In this document: positions 1 to 9,386 of the stretch, one piece after another | How the letters are laid out: every line of letters starts with the position of its first letter | Position numbering within the stretch: the stretch's first letter is position 1 | Assembly: GCF_003858535.1 (NCBI RefSeq) | Contig: NZ_RQTJ01000011.1 | Span: 1 to 64,000 of the forward strand | Direction of reading: 5' to 3' | DNA: 64,000 nucleotides | DNA from: Paenimyroides viscosum | GTDB taxonomy: Bacteria; Bacteroidota; Bacteroidia; Flavobacteriales; Flavobacteriaceae | Made by a program: the position numbers and the translations under genes | Notes under the pieces: generated by a model | What the model saw: only the letters and a program-made list of their open reading frames with translations | Told to the model about the DNA's origin: nothing | Databases searched by the model: none

Positions 1-359
1 ATATTTTTATAACTGATTGATTTGTTAAGGGTGATTGCCCAACAAAATTCGCTTTCTAAAATAACCAAATCGTAGGTTTGATTAATATTGATCGAAGCCA
101 ATCCTTTCCGGCTTAAAAACTGCAAAGGCAAGTTACTAAAAAGCTGTTGCAACTGATTTTTACGGCGAGTAAAGAAAAAATGACGTGTATGCAATGCAAT
201 TTCATCAATTTGTTTCTGCGTAGGATTTACTTTTTCAGTAACCACCAAATCAACTTCATGCCCTAATGAAGTTAACCCCTTTATACGTTCCCAAACATCG
301 ATAGCTCCGCCAAAAATAGGAGGCGAAGGAATAAATCCGCTAACAACTGCTATCTTCAT
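1..359 (-). CDS. Glycosyltransferase, N-terminal part (runs off the window)
   Basis: The frame starts at the ATG at 359 and stays open to the left edge, giving about 119 residues. The N-terminus (MKIAVVSGFIPSPPIFGGA) is typical of GT-B glycosyltransferases of the GT4 type, where the first strand and a glycine-rich loop meet the acceptor. It overlaps the end of the Wzy-like gene by 20 bases, so it belongs to the same polysaccharide operon. The catalytic half lies outside the window, so donor and acceptor cannot be named. Confidence 0.75.
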   Translation of the reverse strand, partial: MKIAVVSGFIPSPPIFGGAIDVWERIKGLTSLGHEVDLVVTEKVNPTQKQIDEIALHTRHFFFTRRKNQLQQLFSNLPLQFLSRKGLASININQTYDLVILESEFCWAITLNKSISYKN

Positions 360-1656
360 TCTTCTTTAAATTATATTTCTTTTCAAAAACATCGGCTATT
401 GCCAAGAAAATCCACACATCATATTTTACATGATAGGTAATATAAACAATTCCTGCCATAACTGCAAACGCTAACGGAATTCGTAAAAAATAAAAATCTA
501 AATCTGTTATTTTGCTTAATGTTAGATATCTTTTTATGTAAAAACGATAAAAAAAGATAATGAAGAAAATTCCGCCAAACATTAACTCGTCTAAAAAAGC
601 ACTTTTTGTAGATAGCGCTTTGGTTGTTGACAAATAACCGCGTATTTCCTGCAAATTAAATTGATCTACCAAACTTGATTCTAAAATGTATTCTAAAACC
701 TGTGGATAATATGTTACAAAGCCACTCCAACCAACGCCTAAGGGACATAAAACGAAAACAGTTAAAGACGCTAATACTGATGAAAAACGTGTTCCAAAAC
801 TTCCGCTCGTTGTTATTTGTTCTATAATAATTTCGCGCAAAACAAAACCTAAATAACCACCAACAACAAGAAGCAATACAATAGCTACAACAAAAGCGTT
901 TCTTAAATATTTATTTTTTTTAAGATATGATAGTGTTAAAGGTAAAATTGATAATAAAACCAACAATAAAAAACCTTTAGATTCACTTACAAAAGAGTAA
1001 GCCAAGAATAAATAAATACTTTGTAAATAAACAATCCATTTCCAAAAACCTTTAATTTTTAAATAATGAACTAAAAAAATAGGGAGAAAAATAAACGTTA
1101 TTAATATGGTACCTGTCCAGCTTTCTTCTGGTGTTAGCAACCGTACGCGCCAATATTTTTTAGATAAAGTATGTAAAAAAGGTAAGAAAACATCGGCTGT
1201 TTTTAGAAAATATATTTCTACAGTTAAAAAAGCAGTAATAAACAACTGTGTTAAAGATACAGCCGAAAATAGATTTTTTAACTTATTAAAATTGTTACTT
1301 AAATAAGAGTAAAAAAACTGATACAATATAAAAATAACAATGGGATAAACACTCATTTTAAGTGTTTTAATAATAATGTTTTCATCAAGCACCACAAGAG
1401 TTTCGTAATGCACATAAGATATTACCAAAAAAACTGCCGAAATTAAAATGGTGTACAGCAGGTATTTTAAAAAGTCTATACTATAATTACTAAACTTTAT
1501 TGTTTTGTTTGATAGTATATAAACAAGCATAAACGGCGTTAGAAGTATAACAGGAGATTTGCCAATTTCGCCTACCAAATTATGCAAAGGAAAATCTTGA
1601 TAAATAGCGGCGAAAATTACTATTAAATATATTATTACCTGTTTATTTAACGTCAT
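340..1656 (-). CDS. O-antigen polymerase/ligase-like membrane protein (Wzy-like)
   Basis: This 438-residue protein is almost entirely hydrophobic, with roughly ten to twelve predicted membrane segments and a larger loop near residues 300-345, the usual build of Wzy polymerases and WaaL-type ligases. Sequence conservation in these families is low, so the call rests on topology and on position between a GT2 gene, a flippase-like gene and another glycosyltransferase. It overlaps the upstream GT2 gene by 14 bases, which fits translational coupling. Likely role: polymerising surface glycan repeat units at the inner membrane. An O-antigen ligase role is equally possible. Confidence 0.7.
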   Translation of the reverse strand: MTLNKQVIIYLIVIFAAIYQDFPLHNLVGEIGKSPVILLTPFMLVYILSNKTIKFSNYSIDFLKYLLYTILISAVFLVISYVHYETLVVLDENIIIKTLKMSVYPIVIFILYQFFYSYLSNNFNKLKNLFSAVSLTQLFITAFLTVEIYFLKTADVFLPFLHTLSKKYWRVRLLTPEESWTGTILITFIFLPIFLVHYLKIKGFWKWIVYLQSIYLFLAYSFVSESKGFLLLVLLSILPLTLSYLKKNKYLRNAFVVAIVLLLVVGGYLGFVLREIIIEQITTSGSFGTRFSSVLASLTVFVLCPLGVGWSGFVTYYPQVLEYILESSLVDQFNLQEIRGYLSTTKALSTKSAFLDELMFGGIFFIIFFYRFYIKRYLTLSKITDLDFYFLRIPLAFAVMAGIVYITYHVKYDVWIFLAIADVFEKKYNLKKNEDSSC

Positions 1657-2575
1657 TAAATGTAATTTTTACTAATTTATTTGCCAAAGCAAACTGTCCT
1701 TTACGTAATCTATTCGCTATTAATAATAAGCTTGAAAAATAAAATTTAAAACCCAAAGTATAATACTTTTTTATGAATTTTTTTCTGCTGATAAACAGTT
1801 GAATTTCAGAAAAAATACTTTTCTTTTTTTTGTAAGATGAACCTATAGTTGCACCTTCTTTATGGTAAACGATGCTTTTTTCGCACCAATCAGCTTTATA
1901 GCCTTTTAAATTTGCTCTACAAACCCAATCTAATTCTTCATAATATAAGAAAAAGTCTTCACTAAGAAATCCAACTTCTTCAATAAAATGTTTCGATACA
2001 AACATTGAAGCGCCAATTGGATAATCTATCATTGGAAGATCCTTCTTTAAAACATCTCTATTTTTTCCTTCGCCAACATGTTCACAAATATAAAAGACTT
2101 TATTAAAAGTACCACCAACAGCTTGTATCGTTTCGTTGTTATTATAATACAATAATTTGCTTCCTAAAATGGTTTTGGGGTGCGTATTGTAATATGCTTT
2201 TAATTCGTTCAACGCTTCTGAATCAACAATGGTATCGTTGTTTAAAATCCAGAAATAATTTGCGTTATTTTGTTTTAACGCAAATTGTAATGCAATATTA
2301 TTACCGTGTGCAAAACCTTTATTTTCTTTGGCTTTTATTAAGATGATTTGCTCGTTATTGACTTTTTTATCCTCGTGCTGATTTAAACTTATAAATGGTA
2401 TGTGCTGATTTTTTACAAAATCGCAAAGAACATTAAACTCTTTATTACCAATAGAATTATCTACCACAATAATTTTAAAATCTGTGTTATTCATTTTTTG
2501 CAACGAAAGAATACAAGCACAAGTATCTTGGCTTCCGTTATGGTTTAAAAGAATAATGTACGTGTAGTTTTTCAT
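1643..2575 (-). CDS. Glycosyltransferase family 2
   Basis: A soluble GT-A fold enzyme of 310 residues. It begins with the strand and loop YIILLNHNGSQDT, carries an LNNDT motif (the DXD-like metal and nucleotide-sugar site) and a later E-E-L-D-W segment typical of rhamnosyltransferase-like GT2 proteins. I chose the ATG at 2575 over one 36 bases upstream because it makes an ATGA overlap with the stop of the flippase-like gene. It probably adds a sugar to the lipid-linked repeat unit made by this locus. Donor sugar unknown. Confidence 0.85.
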   Translation of the reverse strand: MKNYTYIILLNHNGSQDTCACILSLQKMNNTDFKIIVVDNSIGNKEFNVLCDFVKNQHIPFISLNQHEDKKVNNEQIILIKAKENKGFAHGNNIALQFALKQNNANYFWILNNDTIVDSEALNELKAYYNTHPKTILGSKLLYYNNNETIQAVGGTFNKVFYICEHVGEGKNRDVLKKDLPMIDYPIGASMFVSKHFIEEVGFLSEDFFLYYEELDWVCRANLKGYKADWCEKSIVYHKEGATIGSSYKKKKSIFSEIQLFISRKKFIKKYYTLGFKFYFSSLLLIANRLRKGQFALANKLVKITFNDVK

Positions 2576-3780
2576 GTATTTAATTCTCTTTTTCCAATGA
2601 TATACATACAAAGTGTAACAAAAATTTCTGTTAAGTATAAAGTTAGAATAATTCCGTATAAACCATAAATTTTAGTTAATATAAATCCTAAAAATAAGGT
2701 AATAAATAAAGCTGTAACTGAAATTATTAAAATGTTTTTATGTTTACTTTTAAATAATAATGTTTGATAAAAAGGGATATTTAATGCAATAATTATTGGC
2801 AAAAAAAGCAACAAACTTGCTAATTTTAGCCCTTCTTTTACATGGGTAGTAACATTAAAACAATCGATTAAATAAGGCATAATTAGTATCACAATTACGC
2901 ATGATATCAACAAAAATAACAAATTAAAAGCTGTCATTTTTAATAAATACTTTTTAGCTTCATTAAAACGTGTAACAAGCAAGTTGCAATACGTTGGATA
3001 GGTTACATTAAAGAAAACACCTAAATAACTTCTAAATGCTACTAAAAATAAATCTATAATTTTATAAATACCTGCATAGGTATTTCCTAAAATAGAATTA
3101 ATAATAAAAACAGGCGCTTGTGTGTAAAGACTTATAGCAAAATTAGATGCTACTATTGATTTATTTTGTTGAATAAAAACAATGGCTTTTTTAGATGATA
3201 ATTTATTATTTTTAGGTATTTTGTAATAAAACCAAGCGTAAATTAAACTATTTGCTAATCCTAAAATACCTACTACATAAATATAATCTTCTGGTTTATT
3301 AATTAAGAAGTAAATTCCTAAAACATAAAGCAGCTTAGACCAAAAGATTATATTATTAATTTTTTTAAAAGATTCTTGTGCTTGATATACCCAAATTGGG
3401 TTATAATATGCAGCTACAATCCAAGTTAATCCCCAATAATATGATTTATCTACCTTTAAAACAAAAAATACTGCAATAAGCAAAACCGTTAAAACAACAC
3501 AGCAAATAAGTCGGTAATTGTAATTTAAACCAATATAGCTTTTCAAATATGCTGTTTGTAATCTATTGATACTTAATTCTTTTACACCAATTAAATTTGC
3601 GCCAAACTCAACAATCAATCCCAATAAAATATAAACGGTTGTTACTAAAGCAATAATTCCCCATTTATCAACTCCGCAAATGGGAATTACATAAAACGCA
3701 ACTAAAAAAGGCGCCAGCAAATTCACAAATTGTCCGGCACCATGTATTAAAATGTTCTTTATTGATGATTGATTACCCAA
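2572..3780 (-). CDS. Oligosaccharide flippase family protein (Wzx-like)
   Basis: 402 residues with about twelve membrane segments. The N-terminal stretch (KNILIHGAGQFVNLLAPFL) resembles polysaccharide biosynthesis proteins of the MATE/MOP superfamily. These flip undecaprenyl-diphosphate-linked repeat units from the cytoplasmic to the periplasmic face. Position between a Wzz-like gene and a GT2 plus Wzy-like pair supports a Wzy-dependent pathway. The gap to the Wzz-like gene is 6 bases and the 3' end overlaps the GT2 gene by 4 bases. Confidence 0.8.
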   Translation of the reverse strand: MGNQSSIKNILIHGAGQFVNLLAPFLVAFYVIPICGVDKWGIIALVTTVYILLGLIVEFGANLIGVKELSINRLQTAYLKSYIGLNYNYRLICCVVLTVLLIAVFFVLKVDKSYYWGLTWIVAAYYNPIWVYQAQESFKKINNIIFWSKLLYVLGIYFLINKPEDYIYVVGILGLANSLIYAWFYYKIPKNNKLSSKKAIVFIQQNKSIVASNFAISLYTQAPVFIINSILGNTYAGIYKIIDLFLVAFRSYLGVFFNVTYPTYCNLLVTRFNEAKKYLLKMTAFNLLFLLISCVIVILIMPYLIDCFNVTTHVKEGLKLASLLLFLPIIIALNIPFYQTLLFKSKHKNILIISVTALFITLFLGFILTKIYGLYGIILTLYLTEIFVTLCMYIIGKRELNT

Positions 3781-3786
3781 AAAAGT

Positions 3787-4731
3787 CTAGTTTTTTAAAC
3801 TTTTTATTTTAGATCGTAAATAAGCAATGGTAATAAAACCAACTATAAAAAGAAATGGTATCGTATATGAATACGGCAACAATGGACTTACCGGAATATT
3901 TGTAAATTTTGTTGCAAGATATACCACTTTATCCTGCTCAATTAACTGAACATCTACCGCGTTTAGTTGTTTTAACAAACCTTCTTTAGCTGTTAAAAGA
4001 TCGGCTAATTCAGGATAAGCGTTCATGGTAATATCGTTCACCTTATTTTCACTTCCCAAACGTTGAAACAAACCATTAATATGTTCAATAGATTTTTCTA
4101 TTTCGGCACGTTTTGCTAACGTATTTTTCTTTTCTATTTCTTTACGTTGATTAAAATAAGTGTCGCTGTTTAACTCTTCTAATATTTTATCAATACTTAA
4201 ATCTGTTTTACCTAAACCGTCTGTATAAACAGTTAAAAGATGAAATTTATAATTCTTAGATGCTAGTTTACTTTTAGAATATTTTTCAATATCAATCCCG
4301 CGCTCGCTTAAAACCTTAAATGCATTAAAATGCATAGGATCTGTTAATATATAATTATACGCATCGTAAATAGGTTCTATTTTAACTTTATAAACTTCAT
4401 TGCCTGCATTCATGGCAATTAATTCTTTATTAAGCGCTAAACGATCGTAATCTTTAATTTTTTGGTTTAAGTAATCTATACTTCCAAAATTAGGAACAAC
4501 AATTAACTCATGCCTTAACCTACTTGTTTTAGTAGAATCAACATACATTCCCAAAGCAATTCCAACCACTAAAAGTGCTAAAATAACATACCATTTGCGT
4601 ACAATGAAACGAAACAAACGATAAATAGCTAAAATAAAATTGTTATAAGTACCCTGTACGCGTTGCTTCATAAATTTAACGTCGACTTCATTTGGGGTTT
4701 CTAGATTTTGGTTTAATGGTTTTTCTTGCAT
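3787..4731 (-). CDS. Wzz/chain-length-determinant-like protein
   Basis: 314 residues with one membrane segment near residues 47-65, a long periplasmic region with coiled-coil-like helices (about 185-260) and a second membrane segment near 285-303. This two-helix anchor with a central periplasmic domain is the polysaccharide co-polymerase (Wzz) layout. It lacks a fused tyrosine kinase. Only one base separates it from the upstream gene. It would set the length of the glycan made by the Wzy-like protein downstream. Confidence 0.75.
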   Translation of the reverse strand: MQEKPLNQNLETPNEVDVKFMKQRVQGTYNNFILAIYRLFRFIVRKWYVILALLVVGIALGMYVDSTKTSRLRHELIVVPNFGSIDYLNQKIKDYDRLALNKELIAMNAGNEVYKVKIEPIYDAYNYILTDPMHFNAFKVLSERGIDIEKYSKSKLASKNYKFHLLTVYTDGLGKTDLSIDKILEELNSDTYFNQRKEIEKKNTLAKRAEIEKSIEHINGLFQRLGSENKVNDITMNAYPELADLLTAKEGLLKQLNAVDVQLIEQDKVVYLATKFTNIPVSPLLPYSYTIPFLFIVGFITIAYLRSKIKSLKN

Positions 4732-4732
4732 A

Positions 4733-6418
4733 TTAACAGTTAAAAATTTGTTCTAGTATTTTTATGGTTATTAAGTATGTTGGTTTTACGCCCGATGCTC
4801 CTAAACCGCCCGAAGCCAGTGTACTTCCGGTTTCTAACGGATTATCTGATGCGTAATAAGCATACCTTACTTTTATGTTTGGGTTAATGCTTTTTCGTAT
4901 TTTTGATGCCGATTGTATGGCTTTTTGATAATGTGCGCCTTCCATTTCTAACCCAATTACACGCCAGGTAGAATCGTGAAAGAACTTTAATAAATCTTTG
5001 TTTTGTAAAGATGTTCCTAAAACGGTTATCATAGATCCGCCAAAAACAGGAATATCGTTTCCTTGAAACATATCAACAGTTAATTCGTTTTCAAACGGAT
5101 AATTATCACCTGTGCCTTCGTTTATATGCGCCGTAGGTATCATAATATCGCCTTTATCGCCAACTAAAATTCCTGCTTTACCCATCACTGAAACCGATTC
5201 TACGTTTAAGTAAAAATCTTTATGAAAAGGTTTCAACAATTCGTCAATCGTTTCATAAGCTTGTTCACCAAAAGCATAATCCATTACAATAAGTACTGGT
5301 TTATCTTGGGTTTTTTCAGGAACTGTATATTTGTTAAACGCGCTGTTTTCGAACTTTATTTTAGCAGTATCAAAAATTTGAACGTCTATATTTGTTCCCG
5401 ATGTATCTGGTAAAAAAAGCATTCCTTCATTCGTTGCACGTTCTGCAACTAAAGCACGTAAATCGCTGTTTTCGGTTTTGCTTAACTCTTCAAAAATTTC
5501 GGTTTTACTCTTACCTCTTAATTTCGATTTTAAAACATCGGCAGCAAAAATAGAATTCATTACACTGTGCATGTTTGCGCTTATAATGTGCAACGGACGG
5601 TTTAATAACTGTAAGCGCTGTAATTCGGTTTTTATTTTGGTTGCCCAAATTTCGCCGTAAATATGATGACCTAAACGTTCGCGCAAAATCGGACTAAAAG
5701 TAATGGTTCTTTTGTTGTTTTCCAAAACTTCTTCCAAAGCAATTTTTCCCAACCAATAAATTACGTGTAAAAAACGATCTGGATTTTCTTCGGTAGCAAA
5801 CGCGCCGTAAATATCGTTAATTTCTGCAAAAGTTCGACCTAAAATAATTGTGGTGTGCGATATGGCAATTTCTCGTTCTGTTAACGATAAAGGTTCTTGT
5901 GTTAAAACGGCATGTTCCAACTTTAGCCAATCACGCGATACATTGTCGTCATCGTCAATTAAAATACGGTCTTTAATTTTATGTGATTCCACAAACATAA
6001 AGGTTAAATGCGTTAAAACATCGTAAATATCTGATCGTCCGCGTGTGATTTCAATATTCATTTGTTCGTAATCAATACGGTAACAATTACGGCGACGTTT
6101 TGGCGGCACAATTGCTTCAAAATGCGATTGCGAATAACCTTCGTCTGATGTTAGGTTGATGTATCTGCATTCTTCAATACCAATAGGCAAACGTTCAATT
6201 ACATAAAGCAAACCGCTTAATTCTACTTTTTCATCGGCGATCGATCCGTAAATTTCGGGGCGTAAAAGTAATAAAGCTTCGCGCAAGGTTTCGCCCGAAA
6301 CCCCCATAGGTTTGTAAAAACCGCGGTTAAACAAATGGCGCATGGTAATGTACAAACGTTCTACCGCTGCCGATGATTCTTGTGCTCGTGTTCTTGTTAT
6401 GTATTTTATTTCTGTCAT
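4733..6418 (-). CDS. Conserved Bacteroidota protein with nucleoside-phosphorylase-like C-terminal part (DUF6909-like)
   Basis: 561 residues, no signal peptide or membrane segment, so cytoplasmic. From about residue 370 the sequence resembles the phosphorylase superfamily: a glycine-rich segment (GKAGILVGDKGD) and, near 490, IGLEMEGAHY, like the EMEG motif that contacts ribose in MTA/SAH nucleosidase and AMP nucleosidase. The N-terminal 350 residues look helical and match no family I can name with certainty. It lies inside the polysaccharide operon 3 bases after its upstream neighbour. Whether it keeps nucleosidase activity is unknown. The family name is from memory and should be treated as tentative. 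Confidence 0.65.
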   Translation of the reverse strand: MTEIKYITRTRAQESSAAVERLYITMRHLFNRGFYKPMGVSGETLREALLLLRPEIYGSIADEKVELSGLLYVIERLPIGIEECRYINLTSDEGYSQSHFEAIVPPKRRRNCYRIDYEQMNIEITRGRSDIYDVLTHLTFMFVESHKIKDRILIDDDDNVSRDWLKLEHAVLTQEPLSLTEREIAISHTTIILGRTFAEINDIYGAFATEENPDRFLHVIYWLGKIALEEVLENNKRTITFSPILRERLGHHIYGEIWATKIKTELQRLQLLNRPLHIISANMHSVMNSIFAADVLKSKLRGKSKTEIFEELSKTENSDLRALVAERATNEGMLFLPDTSGTNIDVQIFDTAKIKFENSAFNKYTVPEKTQDKPVLIVMDYAFGEQAYETIDELLKPFHKDFYLNVESVSVMGKAGILVGDKGDIMIPTAHINEGTGDNYPFENELTVDMFQGNDIPVFGGSMITVLGTSLQNKDLLKFFHDSTWRVIGLEMEGAHYQKAIQSASKIRKSINPNIKVRYAYYASDNPLETGSTLASGGLGASGVKPTYLITIKILEQIFNC

Positions 6419-6421
6419 TAT

Positions 6422-7291
6422 TTAATTTGATAAAATCAATCCTATTGCCGGATCTACTATTTCTCTTGGCGCATTTGGGTTTCTTGGCTGAAACCGATCG
6501 TTTGGAAACCATTCGCCGTGCATGTATCTGAACGATGATGTTTTTTCTACTTTATTGTTCATAACATCGGGCTGATAACGGAAATCTTCAAACAATTGAT
6601 CTCCTTTTACAAAATTTGCCGGACGAAACTGATTATTTTCGGTTAGTAGCCATTCCACAGCAACAAAAATTCCGTTTTTAGGTAGTATCACATTGTGGTG
6701 CAAAACTTTGATAACGTTTTTTTTATTACCTCGGTTTACGGTAGTTATAATTGGTTCAATTAGCAAATCATCGCTTGGGCAACCGTATTCGTTCATTCGT
6801 AAAAAGCGAATTTTAATTGTGGCTGCAGCAACGGCGCTTTTGGTGTATACAATTACTCTATCAATATATTGTACGTCTTTAATTTCTGTACTGTTTTCAA
6901 AATACTTACCATACATATATGGAACATTTCCCGGCGCAAAATACATATTCTCGAAATGCGCATCGCCAATGGTATGATGTAAATACTTTTCGGGAAGCCT
7001 AATTAACGCTGGTTGCGGAATTTCGTAAGCTTCTAAAATAACATTTGTGGTTTTTGATGCTTCTTCTCTAAATATTTTATGTCCCGATGCGTTAAAAACC
7101 AAGGTATCTGTAGCCAAAGCAGATGATATATAAAACATACCTAACGAATCGGTTGTAGCGCCGTCGCTTCCATCTAAAACCCAAATATTTGTGAGCGGCA
7201 ATGGTTTGTTTTCACTATTTACCACCGTTCCGCTAATCTGTGCAAAAACACCTATTGGAGTTATTAATAAAAGAAACAGCAACTTTTTCAT
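6422..7291 (-). CDS. Secreted protein with carboxypeptidase-regulatory-like domain
   Basis: 289 residues. A signal peptide (about residues 1-17, ending VFAQ) is followed by a CarboxypepD_reg-like beta-sandwich at 20-95, with the hallmark ISGTVVNSENKPLPLTNI and DGATTDSLGMF segments. The remaining 190 residues look beta-rich and are not recognised. Such proteins in Flavobacteriia are periplasmic or outer-membrane associated. It lies 3 bases after the GH3 gene and 3 bases before the phosphorylase-like gene, within one transcription unit. Confidence 0.75.
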   Translation of the reverse strand: MKKLLFLLLITPIGVFAQISGTVVNSENKPLPLTNIWVLDGSDGATTDSLGMFYISSALATDTLVFNASGHKIFREEASKTTNVILEAYEIPQPALIRLPEKYLHHTIGDAHFENMYFAPGNVPYMYGKYFENSTEIKDVQYIDRVIVYTKSAVAAATIKIRFLRMNEYGCPSDDLLIEPIITTVNRGNKKNVIKVLHHNVILPKNGIFVAVEWLLTENNQFRPANFVKGDQLFEDFRYQPDVMNNKVEKTSSFRYMHGEWFPNDRFQPRNPNAPREIVDPAIGLILSN

Positions 7292-7294
7292 AGG

Positions 7295-8785
7295 CTATTT
7301 TAGTTCATGTATAAAATCGGCAATTTTACGATCGTTCGCTAAACGCGGTAACTTATTTTGCCCGCCCAATTTCCCCTGCGATTTCATATATTCGTTAAAA
7401 CCACCAGCCGGAACTTTGGTAATTACTAAAGTACGTAAAATACTGCCAACAATTAAATCATCATAATAAACATTTTGATTTCTTAATGCAGCATCGATCT
7501 TTAAAGCAAAATCTTCCAGATTGGTCGGTTCTTTTTCAAATTCTACCAACCATTCGTGATAAGGCAATCCGTTGTCGGGATTAATTTGTGGCGCAACCGT
7601 AAATTCTGTAACCATTGCATCGGTTTCATTCAAAGCTTGTTGCATTGCTTCTTCAACTTCTTTACCAATCACGTGTTCACCAAAAGCCGAAATGTAATGT
7701 TTAATACGCCCTGTTACAACAATTCTGTATGGCTTTAAACTTGTAAACATTACAGTATCGCCAATGTTATACGCCCATAAACCTGCATTGGTGCTAATAA
7801 TCATTACATAATTAACGTTTAAAGCTACCTCTCCTATTGTGTATCGTTTAGGGTTTTCGGTAAAAAATTCATCTGCTTTAATAAACTCATAAAAAATACC
7901 AGCATTTAAAAGCAGTAACATTCCTTTTGCTTTCTGTGAATCCTGATAAGCGAAAAAACCTTCGGATGCGGGATACAATTCAATACTATCTACTTTTCTG
8001 CCAATTAACTGTTCAAACTTTTTGCGATAAGGTTCGTAATTCACTCCGCCGTAAATAAACAGATTGAAGTTTTTAAACAAATCGCCTACTTTTTGTCCGG
8101 AAACCTGAATTAATCGATCAAAATACATTTGTACCCACGAAGGAATTCCCGAGATAACCGACATATTCTGATCTTTTGTTTCCTGTACAACGGCATCAAC
8201 TTTTGTTTCCCAATCATCGATACAATTAGTTTCCCAACTTGGCAAACGGTTTTTTTGCAGATATTTAGGAACATAATGTGCTGCGATACCTGATAACCTA
8301 CCGACTTTCACTCCGTTTTTTACATCCATTTCTGGACTTCCTTGTAAAAAAATCATTTTTCCATCAACAAAATCGGCATTACCTGTTTCTTGAATGTAAA
8401 ATAAAATAGCATTTCTTGCGCCTTGAACATGATAAGGCATTGATTCTTTTGTAATAGGAATATATTTTGCACCCGATGTAGTGCCCGAAGTTTTAGCAAA
8501 ATACAGTGGTTTGCCTTTCCATAAAACATCTTTTTCACCGGCAACTACTTTATCTACATACGGTTTTAAAGCTTCGTAATCGCGCACAGGAACATATTTT
8601 ACAAAATCGGTATGCGATTTTATTGCCAAAAACAAATGATCTTTACCAAACTGTGTTTGTTTTGCTTGCTGAACTAATGAATGAAACAAATTTTCTTGAG
8701 TTACAACCGGATTGATCATCCATTTTTGTTGCTGCATAACCACAACATTGGCGAATATCTTTGCAAAAAACGACTTAACAGACAT
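7295..8785 (-). CDS. GH3 auxin-responsive promoter family protein (acyl-adenylating type)
   Basis: 496 residues, about the normal length for bacterial GH3 proteins, which belong to the ANL adenylating superfamily. Visible family features are the TSGTTSGAKYIPI nucleotide loop (about 110-122), the YPASEGF segment (about 271-277) and the GRIKHYISAFGEHV hinge region. Plant GH3 enzymes join amino acids to carboxylic acids. Bacterial members are mostly uncharacterised, so the substrate is unknown. It is the first gene of the minus-strand polysaccharide operon. No clean TAnnTTTG box lies directly upstream; a one-mismatch version is at about 8807-8814. Confidence 0.88.
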   Translation of the reverse strand: MSVKSFFAKIFANVVVMQQQKWMINPVVTQENLFHSLVQQAKQTQFGKDHLFLAIKSHTDFVKYVPVRDYEALKPYVDKVVAGEKDVLWKGKPLYFAKTSGTTSGAKYIPITKESMPYHVQGARNAILFYIQETGNADFVDGKMIFLQGSPEMDVKNGVKVGRLSGIAAHYVPKYLQKNRLPSWETNCIDDWETKVDAVVQETKDQNMSVISGIPSWVQMYFDRLIQVSGQKVGDLFKNFNLFIYGGVNYEPYRKKFEQLIGRKVDSIELYPASEGFFAYQDSQKAKGMLLLLNAGIFYEFIKADEFFTENPKRYTIGEVALNVNYVMIISTNAGLWAYNIGDTVMFTSLKPYRIVVTGRIKHYISAFGEHVIGKEVEEAMQQALNETDAMVTEFTVAPQINPDNGLPYHEWLVEFEKEPTNLEDFALKIDAALRNQNVYYDDLIVGSILRTLVITKVPAGGFNEYMKSQGKLGGQNKLPRLANDRKIADFIHELK

Positions 8786-8926
8786 ATTTTTAATTTAATA
8801 ATACAAAAATCGAACATCTTATTTTAATAAAGTAACAAAGCACTAAAAAGTTTAATTATTTTAATATTAACATTTTCTAGTGTTAAAAATTACAAAATAA
8901 AAAAATAAGAACGGTTTAAAATGTTA

Positions 8927-8934
8927 TATCTTTG
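8927..8934 (+). promoter_or_regulatory. -7 box for tatA pair
   Basis: The octamer TATCTTTG fits the Bacteroidota -7 consensus TAnnTTTG exactly and lies 26 bases before the first tatA start. No good -33 TTG is visible at the usual distance. Confidence 0.6.
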
Positions 8935-8960
8935 CTTAATATTATTTATAATTAAAGATA

Positions 8961-9152
8961 ATGAATTCTATAGCAGTATTTTTAGGAATGGTGAGTCCGT
9001 GGCAGATATTAGTTATTGTTGCGGTGATTTTATTGATGTTTGGGGGTAAAAAAATACCTGAATTAATGCGTGGGTTAGGATCTGGCATTAAAGAATTTAA
9101 AGATGCTACAAAAGAAGAAGAAGAAGACAACAAAGATCAATCTAAAAAATAA
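8961..9152 (+). CDS. tatA: Twin-arginine translocase subunit TatA/E, copy 1
   Basis: 63 residues: a short N-terminal membrane helix (about 9-27), the [16 protein letters not shown] hinge and amphipathic helix typical of TatA/TatE, and a charged acidic and lysine-rich tail. TatA oligomerises around TatBC to let folded proteins cross the inner membrane. A second tatA follows after 9 bases. No tatC is in the window, which is common in Bacteroidota. Confidence 0.92.
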   Translation: MNSIAVFLGMVSPWQILVIVAVILLMFGGKKIPELMRGLGSGIKEFKDATKEEEEDNKDQSKK

Positions 9153-9161
9153 TTAAATAAA

Positions 9162-9353
9162 ATGGGAAGAATAGGAATGCCCGAAATATTGGTAATAGTA
9201 GTACTTTTACTATTGTTATTTGGTGGAAAAAAAATACCTGAATTAATGAAAGGATTAGGTTCTGGTATTAAAGAATTTAAAGATGCTACGAAAGATAACA
9301 GTGGAGCAACTTCAAATCCGAATAAAGACAATACAGATTCTAAATCTGAATAA
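9162..9353 (+). CDS. tatA: Twin-arginine translocase subunit TatA/E, copy 2
   Basis: 63 residues with the same design as the preceding copy: membrane helix 8-21, [16 protein letters not shown] hinge, amphipathic helix, polar tail. The stretch from the hinge to KEFKDATK is nearly identical in protein and very similar in DNA between copies, which suggests a fairly recent tandem duplication. The tails differ (Glu-rich in copy 1, Asn/Asp/Ser-rich here), so the copies may have begun to diverge. It is followed by an intrinsic terminator. Confidence 0.9.
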   Translation: MGRIGMPEILVIVVLLLLLFGGKKIPELMKGLGSGIKEFKDATKDNSGATSNPNKDNTDSKSE

Positions 9354-9358
9354 AACTT

Positions 9359-9386
9359 AAAAGATGCTAAATGCATCTTTTTTTTA
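9359..9386 (+). terminator. Rho-independent terminator after tatA pair
   Basis: A 9-bp stem (AAAGATGC arm with its complement, 9359-9367 and 9373-9381) with a 5-base loop runs into an unbroken T tract. It closes the tatA transcription unit. Confidence 0.85.

Noticed and set aside
5222..5413. Short plus-strand frames inside the 4733-6418 gene
   Set aside because: Shadows of a long coherent minus-strand reading frame.
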